NCBI RefSeq assembly: GCF_041956535.1
Contig: NW_027192228.1
Location: 1-56,141, forward strand
Direction: 5' to 3'
DNA: 56,141 nt
From: Calcarisporiella thermophila CBS 279.70
Taxonomy: Eukaryota; Calcarisporiellomycota
Shown: positions 33,263-44,291 of the stretch, in pieces
Layout: the number at the start of each line of letters is the position of its first letter
Numbering within the stretch: position 1 is the stretch's first letter
Position numbers and translations under genes: made by a program
Notes under the pieces: generated by a model
What the model was told of the DNA's origin: nothing
Databases searched by the model: none
Seen by the model: only the letters and a program-made list of their open reading frames with translations

Positions 33263-36200
33263 TTAGACTAAAAAATGTCGATTCTGCATCTTCATAGCCA
33301 TTTTTGGTGGTAACTTTACCCCTCTGGCAGCCCGTGTTGTGTCATCCTTATCGCTTGTGGAGGTGGGAGGTGGGGACGCTAGGAGAGAATCACGACAAGT
33401 GCATGATCCAATTGACTCAGACGCCCCTTCCATCGATGCGCTAACTTCCGAGCTATGGTACTGGCATTCTTGAGCGACCCTCTCGGTCGGCGAAGTAAAC
33501 TCCGTCTTGACAACGCTGTCGGTGTGCTGTTCTGGTGGGGAGTAGCCGATGTCGAGCGTGATCGTGATGAGCTTTTGCACAAGATACTGGTAGTCTCTTT
33601 GGATAATACTGATCACGTCATCTAGCCTCACAAAGTAGAGCTTCATATTCAAGAACTTATCCATCTCGGCGAGGCTGTTTAGTTCTTGGGCGTGGGCTTC
33701 ATCCCCTCCATCAGATTTTCCATACTTTTTCAGAGTGGCACTATCAAGGAGGAGATGCTCTACCATTGAGGCAAGTGGTTCATATAATCGCTGTTTCTGC
33801 CGTTCTGAGATGGCGCGCCGCCTGAGTCTTGGGTAGGTGGCGAATAGAGACCCATGAATGTCGAGCAGCAGAGCGACCTGAAGATCAACAACATAAGCAC
33901 TCGAGCAGGTTGTCAAGGAAGAAATAGTATCGGTTGAGCCATCACCCTGGAACGCGATCGTATAGAGAGGCAAATATCGCATAGCCCTAGCCAATGCCGG
34001 GCTCATCTTATTATTAGCTGCATCGTTGTCATCATCGGTGCCAGTCTCGGGCATTTCCAACTTTATGCAACCATTCAAGTTGTCATAATTTTCCAACATT
34101 CCCCCCGAATCTACCCCAACCTCAGGCTCTTCAATTTTCACAGATACCGCCATCTCATCTCCGCTCTTTCGTACATCTGCACTGGCGTTTGGTTTCCGCC
34201 GTGTTTTCTCGCGCGAATCCCGAGATTGCCTTAATTTAGTATGCTTTTCATCGCCATCGAGTGAACTATTAGAGACGTTTCTGCTTCGCCTTGGTGCTGG
34301 AGTATCGCTGGATAACTTAGTGTCTGTAAATGATTAAAGAACGAACAGATTTGATCATTTAGGGTCGGTGATCCCGTGAATCCACTAAAAAATTATACTT
34401 ACTTGCATCTACAATATTTTCGGGTGAGGATCTCGTCTCTAAAAAAAAGAAAAAAGTTACATGATCAGCTGAGCAATTTGCAGCAGCGCAAAATACGTCG
34501 TGATATATACTTGTTTCATTTGCGTCATTTGCTTTAGACATCCTGGATGGATTTTTTGGAGGGCGGCCTCGTCTCCGTGGCAAAGGCATAGACTCTCCTG
34601 CTTCGTCATTTTTGGTTGAGCGGGAACTGACCACCATTGGCGTTGTCTCCGAGTATCCCTCCTCCTCCATGGCTTCTTGTATTAGCTCCAATACTTGTGG
34701 ATGATCTGCAGCCAGGTCCACTGCTGCCAGTCCGTCCCGGTTGCGTAATTCTAATCGCGCGTTATTGTCGAGCAGAAGCTTAGCTACGTCATAATGCCCA
34801 TTTTTTGCCGCAGTATGCAACGGAGTCTCTTGTAACAAATTTCGTGCGTTGACATCTGCGCCAAAAGCAAGCAAAAGCCCAACGACTTCCGAGTGACCAA
34901 CGGAGGCCGCCTCGTGTAATGGCGTACACCCATTGCGGTCGCACACATTCACGCACGAAACTTGCTGGAGAAGCTGGCCCAACTTATCCATTTCCCCCAA
35001 TCGCGCAAATCGATGCAACGGAGACTCGCCTTTGGCGTCCTTTGGTCGAGTGTCGAACAGCTTCACACAAGGCGTTTCGAAACCTTGAGCAGGAGGGGTG
35101 CTGGTATTACGCCGTCTATTCCGCGGGGCCGGGCGCGGTCGTTCATGCGTTGGAGTGCTGCCGTGGCTGTCGACTGGGCTCTCCGTCCGCCTTCGATTTC
35201 GATCAGTTTTCCCTGAATGTCTTGATTTTACCGGGGTGTTGATATCGTCGCTCTTAGGCTTTGGACTGGTTGCTCTTTCGGCCGTGGTATTATCCTCAAC
35301 ATCAACTGATACACGCCCCGTTGTAGGTGAATCGCGAGTACTTATTCTGGTGGTATCACGCTCCTCAGAACAACACTTAAGTGTCCTCTCATTGGACACA
35401 CCTCCTTCATATTTGTCATCCGATTCCTCCCTTCCCTCCAGATCTGTGTCAGAAAGCCTCCGCGGAGGTCTACCACGTCGAACACCTTTGGATCGCAGCT
35501 CCTCACGCGTCTCCATCTTTTTGAAGGTGCGCATATATTGCTGAATCTTGCGCTCTTCCCGAGAAAGTGAGCCCGTGCGCGAAGGGAGCCACCAAGGCTC
35601 TGCTAAAGCATCGCTTGTCTCCATGTCATTGGGAGTATCGGACGCTTCTGGCGATGCTCTGTTGCTTTTAGCGTGCTTATCATCATTGTATTCCCCCTCC
35701 TCTTCCATTTTGACCTTCTTCTCTTCACCCACCGAAGCGATTGAATCTCTTTGAGAGAGATGCCTTCTTCGAACTTTTTGACTCGAGGGTTTCCTCCGTG
35801 GAATTTTCCGGCCCAGTTTCTCCTCAAGCACCTCAAGGACTTCGTCCGATCCCGCTACATCACAAGGGGTTTCACCTGCTGAGTTTTTGGAGAGCGGATC
35901 AGCTCCGTGCTCAAGAAGGATACGGACCACCTTGGCATGTCCATTCTGGCAGGCGTCGTGAAGCGGGGTGTCGTCCGCATATCCACGGATATTCACCTCC
36001 GCCCCTTGAGTAAGCAACACTTTCACCATCGAAACATGTCCGCGAAGAGCAGCCTCGTGCAGAGGGCTCCATCCAGCATTGTCCCGGGCATTCACATCCG
36101 CACCTTGCTTCAACAAGGAAAGAATCGCGGAGCCGTCATCTTCGGGGTACTCACATACACGGTGCAACAAAGTTTGCCCGGTCTTGTCGCGTGCTTCCAC

Positions 36201-37436
36201 ACCATCTTTACTCTTGTAATGACTCCGAAGTAATCGCAAAACCCTCTGGTCGCTACATACATCCATTGCGGTGAGTTGTTTCGCATTCTTGCATCGAACA
36301 TTAGCCCCATGCTGTATCAGAAGATGCACCACTTTAGCATGTCCATTCTGAGCAGCATCGTGCAGCGGGGTGTCGTCATCGAGGCCACAGGCATTTGCAT
36401 CGGCACCATGTCGTAGTAGCAGCTCGGCAATCTCTAGCTCACCGTGCAGACATGCTTCGTGCAGAGGTGTCCACCCGGCATAATCCCGAAGATTCACATC
36501 GGCTCCCGCGCGTATCAGATTTCGGCATGAAACGGCGTCTCCACGTGCGGTGTATTTAAAGAGTTGACTTCTGCCAGAGCGATCACGTCTATTGGGGTTT
36601 GCAAGATCAAAGCCTAGGCGCTGGTTAGCGCCACTAACAGCTCCTGCTCGCTTGGTGTCGGGATCTTCGGCTGATTTACGATGTTTTAAACTAGAAGCGA
36701 CGGCGGATTTTTCAGCAGCCTTCTTTTTGTGTGAGTTCGGGCGGGAATAGGGTTCACTCTCGGTGGGTAACGGATGCTTACGGGGTCGCCCTGGCCCACG
36801 CTTCTTGGGAAGAGTAGAAAGGGCTGGCTGCTTACAGGCGCTTTCATTCCGCACGTCTTTCGATGCCTGTGAAGATGGGTGTCTCTTCTTTGTTTTAACA
36901 CACTGTGCTTCTGCATTTTCCTCATCACTCCCCGTCAATATCGCTGACTTTCGTACAATTTTTCTTCGTTTTCGCTCCGGTGTTTTCCTTGTCCCGTCTG
37001 CGTGCTTCGATTTCCCAAGAAGGGGGGCATGACTTGAGCCACCCTTATCCGAGTTATGACTGGTCGAATACACATCCTTATTTCGTGCCCAGGATTTCCT
37101 ACATTCTTCATCACTGCTATTCCAATCGGGAACGTCACTTGCGTTGCTTAATTCAGACCCGTCCAAATCATCCTCAAATATACTCAAATCGGACGAGTGC
37201 GAAGGTGGCGACGGACTTTGACAAGACTGACGAAACGCAATACGACCGTTCAAAGCTTGAGTCGAGTTTCTTTTTGTTGAGGGTGAAGTAGTCAGCTCTA
37301 TAGAAACGGGCGGAGGTGAAGATGCAGGAATGGTGCTAAGGTCATCGTCCGAAAGCGACATATCGCTCGCATCATCATCACCGAAAATTGTTTGTAAAGT
37401 AGTGGCAAAATCTCCTTGAGCCGTAGTCACTTCCAT
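33263..37436 (-). CDS. Hos4-like ankyrin protein (Set3 deacetylase complex type)
   Basis: Exons 37436-34511, 34438-34403 and 34323-33263 form a closed frame of 1340 aa. The first ATG in frame is at 37436. Three separate ankyrin blocks lie at about residues 290-400 (QLFKYTARGDAVSCRNLI, GWTPLHEACLHG, DDTPLHDAAQNGH), 410-540 (LLHRVCEYPEDDG, GWSPLHEAALRGH, DDTPLHDACQNGH) and 800-920 (SPLHRFARLGEMD, CTPLHEAASVGH, ETPLHTAAKNGH). AT-hook-like GRP motifs occur near 218 (RGPGRPRKHP), 655 (RRGRPPRR) and 955 (RRGRPPKNP). Long acidic and Ser-rich linkers separate them. The C-terminal region (LYTIAFQGDG, AYVVDLQVALLL) is not a named domain. The DTPLHDA(A/C)xNGH motif and layout match yeast Hos4 and animal ANKRD11/12 proteins, scaffolds of histone deacetylase complexes. 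Nuclear. Block 1 and block 2 look like an internal duplication. Confidence 0.75.
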
Positions 37437-39275
37437 TTTGTCGGGCGCCTTACGCCCCGGCCATTCACACTTGAAATCGACGGCAGGATTTGATAACAAA
37501 AAAAAATATAAATATATAAACGAATAGATAAAGGGGTTAAAGTATGAGGCAAATTGTCGGGCAAAATATATAAAAAATGAGTGCGAAAATATGGAGAGTG
37601 TATTTTAGGACGTGAGCACGTTTAATTAACTAGTTAAAAAAAAGAGAGAACCTAAGTTAGTAATTTCATCATAAGAAATAGTTGAATGAGAATATCGCAA
37701 AATTATAATTCGGCAAAGAAAAAAAAATTGAAAAACATATGAAAAAATGTCAATAATTACCTACTTAATAAATACAATTTTCTCACTATAAAATCGCACA
37801 GAAATCATTCACCAAATCCCAAGAATTATACGAGGTTAAGCAATAAAGCCTAATACTATAAAACATTACACATTAGAATGTTATGGATAGATTCATGGTA
37901 ACGAAAAAATAAAACTGCGTTTTTCAATCAAAAACGTAGTTATTATCAGCAATAAATATAACGTAAATTACCTTTAATAATTCAGGATCTTTCCTCTATG
38001 CGCAATATAAAATAATGGCAGCTGTTCGAGATTTCTGCGATCTTGGGAGTATGGGAAAGAGAACAGAAAAAGGATGTAGGCCACTATTAGAAAGTTAATA
38101 AATATAAAAGTATAGAGGATTAGTAAGAATAAAAGCAGATCAACGACATAAAAATATGTCAAAATGCGAAGAATAAATAGAGCTCCATTCATGGACAATC
38201 GAAAACAAATATACATTCAATCAAAGCAGTGTGCAAATATATGAGCGTTTTTGTAGAGAATTTACAATCGGGTATGATAAATTATGGAAAAATAAAAAAT
38301 ATTATAGAGAGAGAGCCATCTACCTAGTTGCAAGATTATCGTCTGATCCCACTGAAAGTGATTTTTAGAGAGTAAGTAGCAAAGAGAAGAGGAGGCAAAG
38401 AGTGTGAAGTAGACGAAATGAGAACAGAGACGTCACTCTTTACCTGACCAATTAGCGTCGCTAAAGGCTTATAACTTTATTTTTTACTCATTGATGCTCC
38501 CTATGCCGGATTCTCGAAACACGTTTCTATTTCAGACACTAGCCCTTGCAACCGGAGGGTCCTTTGAGCTCTTTGTTCCTCTTAGGCTCTATGGAGCCTT
38601 TGCTTAAATTTGTGGTTGCTCTAACCTTCTCCTCAAGCGGGGAAAAGCACTGGGAAATCGAATGAATCCTTTTCTGCTTTATTCCACTTTTGAACATATC
38701 GACGATTGCCTTTTCAAACTTGCTTGGTAGGATATCTCATATTGACTAGCACCAGGTCACCACTTAAACTCATAAATCGGATATAGCGCTCACTAGTAGC
38801 CTTCTTGTTCATAGGCTCTCCTATATATAGCCTCAGTTTCTGAAACGGAAGGGTTATCCTCACCTTCGTAAAGCCTCTTATTGGAAGGTCACGTCATAGT
38901 GCTGTTCCATTTAGTTGCTATTGATGCGAGTCATTCACCACTATGTTCATCCGGTAAAATAGGTCCTGTGAAATAAAGCGTGTGGAGTTGGCGAAAAATG
39001 TAATAAAGAAAATAAATTCGAGGCAATTATAAAATCCAACACCGCCATGATTCTATTGACACCTATATTGGATGCGAAGAAAAATGGGCCAGTGTTAAGT
39101 AGTGTAGCGTGGGATGTAAAGGAGTCGATTAGAAAGAAAAAGAGATAGGATAGAGCGTGGGCCAATGAAATACCCATCAGGAAACATATTGGTAAGTCAT
39201 TGTACCAATGGACCAATATAGCCAAAGATGCCCTGTTCTTTATTTCTAATAAACTATAATTTAACAGCGAGTTCT
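37437..39275. other. Intergenic region and ankyrin-gene upstream
   Basis: About 1.8 kb upstream of the Hos4-like gene and downstream of the complex I-like gene. Open sequence precedes the ATG for another 21 codons but contains no ATG. Hydrophobic frames around 37974-39225 are AT-composition artefacts. No RNA gene was recognised. Confidence 0.45.
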
Positions 39276-39895
39276 CTACTTGTAGTCATATTTCACATTA
39301 AGCTCCGATAAGTCAACCCCGTTGCCCAGCTCGTAGCAGTGTGGGCTGTGGCGTTCAAATGCTTCGGGATAACGCAGTCTAACAATGGGGGGTCGCTTGG
39401 CCTCCTGTACCAAGAGCTTGTCTTCTGCCGCCTGTTTGGCAAGCGCCAAATGTTTATCGTTGCGGCGCTTGGTCTCCTCTTCCGAGGGCATATGGTACTC
39501 AATGTATTTTGTCAAGGGATGTTTCTAAATAATTCCAGTCGGTTGATTAATAAATATTCAATAGGTGATGCTCTAATGACGGAGACAATATTTACCTCGC
39601 CATTGGCAGTGAGGTATTTATCAACACGATACCAAACAAGGCCACCGATAACGACAAGTAGTGTATTTCGCCACACGTTGCCATGATATCCTACCATCGA
39701 CACCAACATCCAAATAAATAAATAAATAAATTGGGGGCCGTTTCATCGAGATTAATCAATTGACAAGGCACTGAAATAATTACCTTCAGAAGCGGCCGTG
39801 GCATGGTGTGCCGAACCAGTCGAAGCCCAACGCTTACCAATTTCCCGGGCCATCAGGGGCCGAAGCGGGAGAAGGGAACTGATGCGGGAGGCCAT
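39276..39895 (-). CDS. Probable mitochondrial complex I accessory subunit, 3 exons
   Basis: Exons 39895-39784, 39690-39596 and 39524-39276 give 151 aa (about 17 kDa). The N-terminus is a typical matrix-targeting presequence: Arg-rich, no acidic residues, MASRISSLLPLRPLMAREIG. A single membrane helix follows (NTLLVVIGGLVWYRVDKYL), then a charged helical region (PSEEETKRRNDKHLALAKQA) and a conserved-looking end with RLRYPEAFERHSP and GNGVDLSELNVKYDYK. This layout resembles a fungal accessory NADH:ubiquinone oxidoreductase subunit of the 17.8 kDa type. The match is from memory of the pattern and is moderate. An earlier in-frame ATG exists at 39943; the chosen one starts the presequence cleanly. 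Confidence 0.6.
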
Positions 39896-40176
39896 GTTAT
39901 GATCTCTAGAATGTAGGGGAGCGATGCATTTCGAAAACGACATTTTTGCTCAATAATATGATGGCTTAGTTTATGATGTCATCATTATCGACCAACCTCT
40001 CCAATTTTGAAATTGGAGGGGAAATGAAGCTCGTGGATGAAAAAGTATATATTGTATATTAAACATAAAAGAGTATCTCACAAGGGATGTAGATATAAAA
40101 TAAAATAACACGCACGTACAATTAAAGGTATCCAAAAATATAACAATTCAATTAGGGATATATTATGCTAGCTGGA

Positions 40177-41400
40177 TTAAAAGTAGTCCGGCAGCTCATC
40201 GTCATGCTCCTTCTTTTCCCCTGCAATTCCTAAAACGCGTCTTTCCCCGTCTTCGCTCCACTTCCATACATCACTTGCTATCACAAGTGGAAGTGTGAGT
40301 TTCACTGGAGTGCTCAACCAACCTCGGGTCCCGACTCTTAATTGTAGGATATAGTGGAGAGAGAACAGACCCTGTGTGGTCGATGGAAGAATGCTATACG
40401 AAGCCTTTCTCGGAAGGGCGATGTCACATTTTACAATGATTTCATCTTGGGGCTCATCTGCGGTCTCTGAATTCCGAGCACTTTCCTTCTCTCCTCTCCC
40501 ATCGAGGTTGACAGTTGTCTCTGACGAGGTCACGTACTCACTTTCAATCACTTCTCGCGCTCCGCTCAATAGCACCAAATATTTCTTGATGAGGGCCTGC
40601 ACCACCAGCTTTCCTTCGCTGGGCGCACGTCGGATTCTAACCTGTAGAGGTATGACCTCGCCTGGCAAATATCCTCTCCGGGTAAGATAAGCATCGACTT
40701 GGATTCCTCCGCAGAATCGGCTTGCCTCTTTCGCAGCGCTGATAAATGGTCGGCAGAGCGGCTCGGCATTCGTTATGAGTAGTGGACGCAGTAGAATTTC
40801 CTTCTCGGCCGTTGCCATAGAATATGAGCTCCCTTTGAAGAGCAATGACTCGTAGACCAGACTTGCCTGCACTTCATATCGAATGGGGAAGTGCTTGTGC
40901 TTGTGAGTACCCGGTAGCTTCGAGAACATTGGGATAGTCAGAGAGAACCGGATCTTGAGGGTCTGGCGTGCGTCATCCCAGCGCTGGTCCATCGCTAGCA
41001 CAACGGACGGCGTCAAATCCCTGCGCACGTTGAGGAGCAGCCGATCCTCGTATCCTCGCAAGAATGTTCCCTCGAATGGATCTCCTGCTTCTTTTCCTCG
41101 TACCTGTGCCCTGCCCGTGAGACCCACGCGGCAGGCATGGATGTTTATTGCCGGTGTCGGGGTACGTATTGTGACATGCCCGTGGATAGTTTGCCCGGGG
41201 AGATAGAATTTCCTATGGGAGTCTAGATGCAGCCCAAGGAGCACGGGCTCTTGAACTGAAGCAGCGTGCTTGTTGAGGGAGAACACTTGGTCCACTTCTG
41301 GCGAGGAGGAGACAATTCTTGCGATCCGAGAGAATTTCTGGCGGAGCGAGAGACTTCGCTGGACGTTAGGCCCAGGAGGCGGCGGAAGTATCGTCTCCAT
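40177..41400 (-). CDS. Alpha-arrestin (ART-type trafficking adaptor)
   Basis: Intronless, 407 aa. An arrestin N-domain spans about residues 50-215 (LLGLHLDSHRKFYLPGQT, then HGHVTIRTP) and a C-domain about 230-385 (IQVDAYLTRRGYLPGE, then IPLQVRIRR). The LPGE and YLPGQ turns are characteristic of arrestin beta-sandwiches. The very C-terminus is DDELPDYF, with an LPxY-type motif of the kind that recruits Rsp5/Nedd4 WW-domain ubiquitin ligases. Its expected role is linking plasma-membrane permeases to ubiquitination and endocytosis. The upstream region is extremely pyrimidine-rich on the coding strand, common in fungal promoters. Confidence 0.82.
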   Translation of the reverse strand: METILPPPPGPNVQRSLSLRQKFSRIARIVSSSPEVDQVFSLNKHAASVQEPVLLGLHLDSHRKFYLPGQTIHGHVTIRTPTPAINIHACRVGLTGRAQVRGKEAGDPFEGTFLRGYEDRLLLNVRRDLTPSVVLAMDQRWDDARQTLKIRFSLTIPMFSKLPGTHKHKHFPIRYEVQASLVYESLLFKGSSYSMATAEKEILLRPLLITNAEPLCRPFISAAKEASRFCGGIQVDAYLTRRGYLPGEVIPLQVRIRRAPSEGKLVVQALIKKYLVLLSGAREVIESEYVTSSETTVNLDGRGEKESARNSETADEPQDEIIVKCDIALPRKASYSILPSTTQGLFSLHYILQLRVGTRGWLSTPVKLTLPLVIASDVWKWSEDGERRVLGIAGEKKEHDDELPDYF

Positions 41401-42248
41401 TAATGAGGGGGAAGGGATACGAGCAACGAGACGGTAGAGAACAGAGGCGAAGAGAAAAGAGAGAGCTGGGAGGAGTAGGGAAGGGGGAAGCGAGGGAAAG
41501 AAGGGGGGGAGGGAGAAAGAGAAAAGGTGAGAAAAAAAAAGGGAGAGCGAGCGTCGAAGAGTCGGGAAAAAACAAGTATGAAAATCTTAGGAAGACGACA
41601 TATTTTAATGTTACGGCATTGGAGCAGAGCGATGAATGGTTCATATCCCAAACAACCAGTCCGTTTTAAGTGGCCTTGAGTGGTTGCCAGAAAATGGCTT
41701 AAACCGGCAAATCGTGCGCGGGGATTGATTGGAGGCGGATGCAGCCTCTGAAGGCTTCTGCAACCCCGAGCAACCTTTGGCTGGTGCATTTTGAAATTGG
41801 ATAGCTTGTGCTTCTCACCATTCAACAGGCCGGGGGCAGAGAGGCAGTCCGCTGCAGGTTCTTCTCCGTAAACGATACTCCCACGCTCGCCTGTTATGCC
41901 TCAGGTGACGTAATACCTCGTGATGGCAGACCCAGCCGAGCGGGCCCAGTAGTTGGAGAGGCTTGCATTGGCAGGACAATATGCTCCGTTTGCAGGAAAG
42001 CTTCCACGCCTGAATGACAACACGATGACTTTCGGTAATCGGCTCAAATTGAGCAGGAGCCCGTCATTCGTCGCACAGTGCAAAAACAATTCCTGTTTCC
42101 TATTCCAACGCTTAGACCTCTGCTTATAACCAAGCCTAATTTCCCCACAACCGTCCTGCTCTTGACTCTGTTTCTCTGCTCATTTCCCACCCTCCTGTTG
42201 TTGTGCTTTTGATTCTCCACCCTATTTATACTCCTCACTATTTCCGGC
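41401..42248. other. Divergent promoter region with polypurine/polypyrimidine tract
   Basis: Between the arrestin gene (minus) and the nucleoside hydrolase gene (plus). Positions 41403-41560 are almost pure purine on the plus strand, so the arrestin leader is CT-rich. Such tracts are common near fungal transcription starts and can form triplex DNA. Confidence 0.6.
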
Positions 42249-43793
42249 ATGGCTTCTGCACGTTTCCCCGTCATTATAGATACCGATCCTGGCATTGGTA
42301 TGGATGAGCCCTTGAGTTTTATTAATGCGGGAATTTGTCATGAATTGCCCCATTTCTCATTCTATCATTTTCTCACCCCTTCTTAGATGACACTCTGGCT
42401 CTCCTCCTTGCTTTCGCCTCTCCCCTACTGGACGTTCGCGCGATCACGGTTACCCACGGCAATACCTCTCTCGAAAATGCCACTCGGAATGTCATTACCA
42501 TTATGAATGTGCTTGAGGAAGAGATCAAGCATCTCTCCACAAGGACATCGGTGCCAGAGGAGACCAGCGGGAATGTAACTGAAGCTAGAAAGAAATTCCA
42601 GTGGTCCAAGCCGGTGATTGCCATGGGTTGGTTTGATTCACTTTCATGAAACCCGATTTTGTATCATCTTTTACTCAATGGCTCTTATCCCACATGGATT
42701 AGGCGCGAGCAGCCCACTAGAGATTGAGCAGGTTGCTGCTGGCCATGTGCATGGGTTAGATGGGCTTGCCAACATTCACCAAGAGGTAAGGACGATGAGA
42801 TGGAGCGCGCAAAGACGCGGAATGTTGACATGAAATTTTATTGCACGCTTCGCCTAGGCCCCAGAATACTCACCCGCTTACTGGCGGCAGCTTTTCACCG
42901 CCAAGGAGCTGGCGGCAGAGAGCGCATTAGCTTCGGCTCCTCAGAGCAGCATTTACACCACAACCTCCATCCCAGCTTACCAGGAGATTCTCCGCCAATT
43001 GCGCGAGGCTCCCCCCTTCACCGTCACACTGATCACCTTGGGCCCCATGACCAATCTGGCCCTCGCATACCGCGAGGATCCGGTGACATTCTCGCGAGTT
43101 CGCCGTATCATCTCCATGGGCGGCGCCTTAGCCACCCCAGGCAACATTACCCCCACAAGTGAGTTCAACTATGCAGCAGACCCCCACGCAGTTCGCGTCA
43201 TCTTTGATGCCACCCATGGATTCATCCCTGGAGATCGCGGCCTCCAGCTGAGACGCGCTCTTATTGAGAAAGGAGAGCCGGCTCCTGTGCACTTGACTGT
43301 GGTCTCGACCGACGTCACCACCAAATGCTGCCTTCCCGAATCATCCCTCACCGACTACGTATCCAACATGGACACGCCCCTAGGGAGATTTGCAGCCTTT
43401 TTCCTGAAGTTCTCGTTTGAGCGCATTACTAAGATCAGTAATGGCAATTTCGAGATGCATGATCCGCTGTGCTTGGGATTGATGGTGGACTGGGCGGCTC
43501 TGCAGCCCGAGGGAGAGGGGGAGAAGCGGGCGACCAGCGAGCAGGACTCGGAGCTTGCACACGACTTGGGGCAATTGGGCTGGCGAACCGAATTCCTCGA
43601 TCTGCGCGTGGAGTGTGGCGGAAAGTATACTCGCGGGATGATTTTGGAAGACAAGCGCGGCAAAGGATTCGACGACTACGCCGATGAGCGGTCGACGTGC
43701 GTGGAATGGGTGCGTGAGACGCCTAATCCCCGGTTTTTGCGCGACTTCATGAAGACCGTGTTCGACGTACAAGTTAGGTGGGATGGCAATTAG
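42249..43793 (+). CDS. Inosine-uridine-type nucleoside hydrolase, 4 exons
   Basis: Exons 42249-42297, 42387-42626, 42703-42785 and 42858-43793 form 435 codons. The N-terminal Ca-binding motif DTDPGIDDTLALL is created precisely by splicing exon 1 to exon 2, which supports that junction. Other family marks: VTHGNTS, PVIAMGASSPL (across intron 2), GPMTNLALAY, and EFNYAADPHAV, equivalent to the NAxxDPxAA motif. DPLCLGLMVDW holds the late Asp of the active site. The enzyme splits ribonucleosides into base and ribose for purine/pyrimidine salvage, probably in the cytosol. It is longer than bacterial members, owing to an insert around residues 60-95 and an extended C-terminus, as is usual in fungi. 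Confidence 0.9.
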
Positions 43794-44291
43794 TCTATTT
43801 TGGAACATGTAGATTCTGTTTAATAAATTGGGTGGCGAAACCCCCACCGTCTGAAACGTGCCCCTGTTTTGGCAGGCCCGAGTGCAGATGAGGGTGGCAA
43901 CCGTGTTTGGCGGGGTGGTGGAAAACATTCTGAAGGTACAAATCAAAAATCGCGCTGGACTGGAGATTCATTAGCTTATTTTCCTCCTTTGACAAAAGCC
44001 CTCCCCCATATAAAGACTGCCATGTCCAGCGCTGCGTCAGAAATGGAACCGTTACCAACAGAGTGGGAACTGGTTTCTCTCGCAGTGTCCAGGTCTCTTT
44101 GTCTACATTCTGAGACGGATTGACGATTTGGGATTTCCGTTTCGAGCCTTATCCACCATAATCTCCTCCCTCATCCTGCCTTACTTCTTTCCTCTCTCAT
44201 TTTCCCCAAGCGTTCTCCTCGCCATTCTCAACGCATTCCTCCTCCCTACACAACAACCACATCCGTTCTTCCCCCCAACGCACCTCACTGG
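43794..44291. other. Intergenic region / kinase promoter
   Basis: Pyrimidine-rich stretches at 44160-44280 directly precede the kinase ATG. No other feature. Confidence 0.5.

Noticed and set aside
34919-37291. Several 65-150-codon plus-strand frames across the ankyrin gene
   Set aside because: They are complements of the GC-richer minus-strand coding sequence and carry no domain of their own.
37974-38216. 80-aa very hydrophobic frame on the minus strand
   Set aside because: Phe/Leu/Ile/Tyr content follows directly from AT-rich intergenic DNA; no signal-cleavage or domain pattern.
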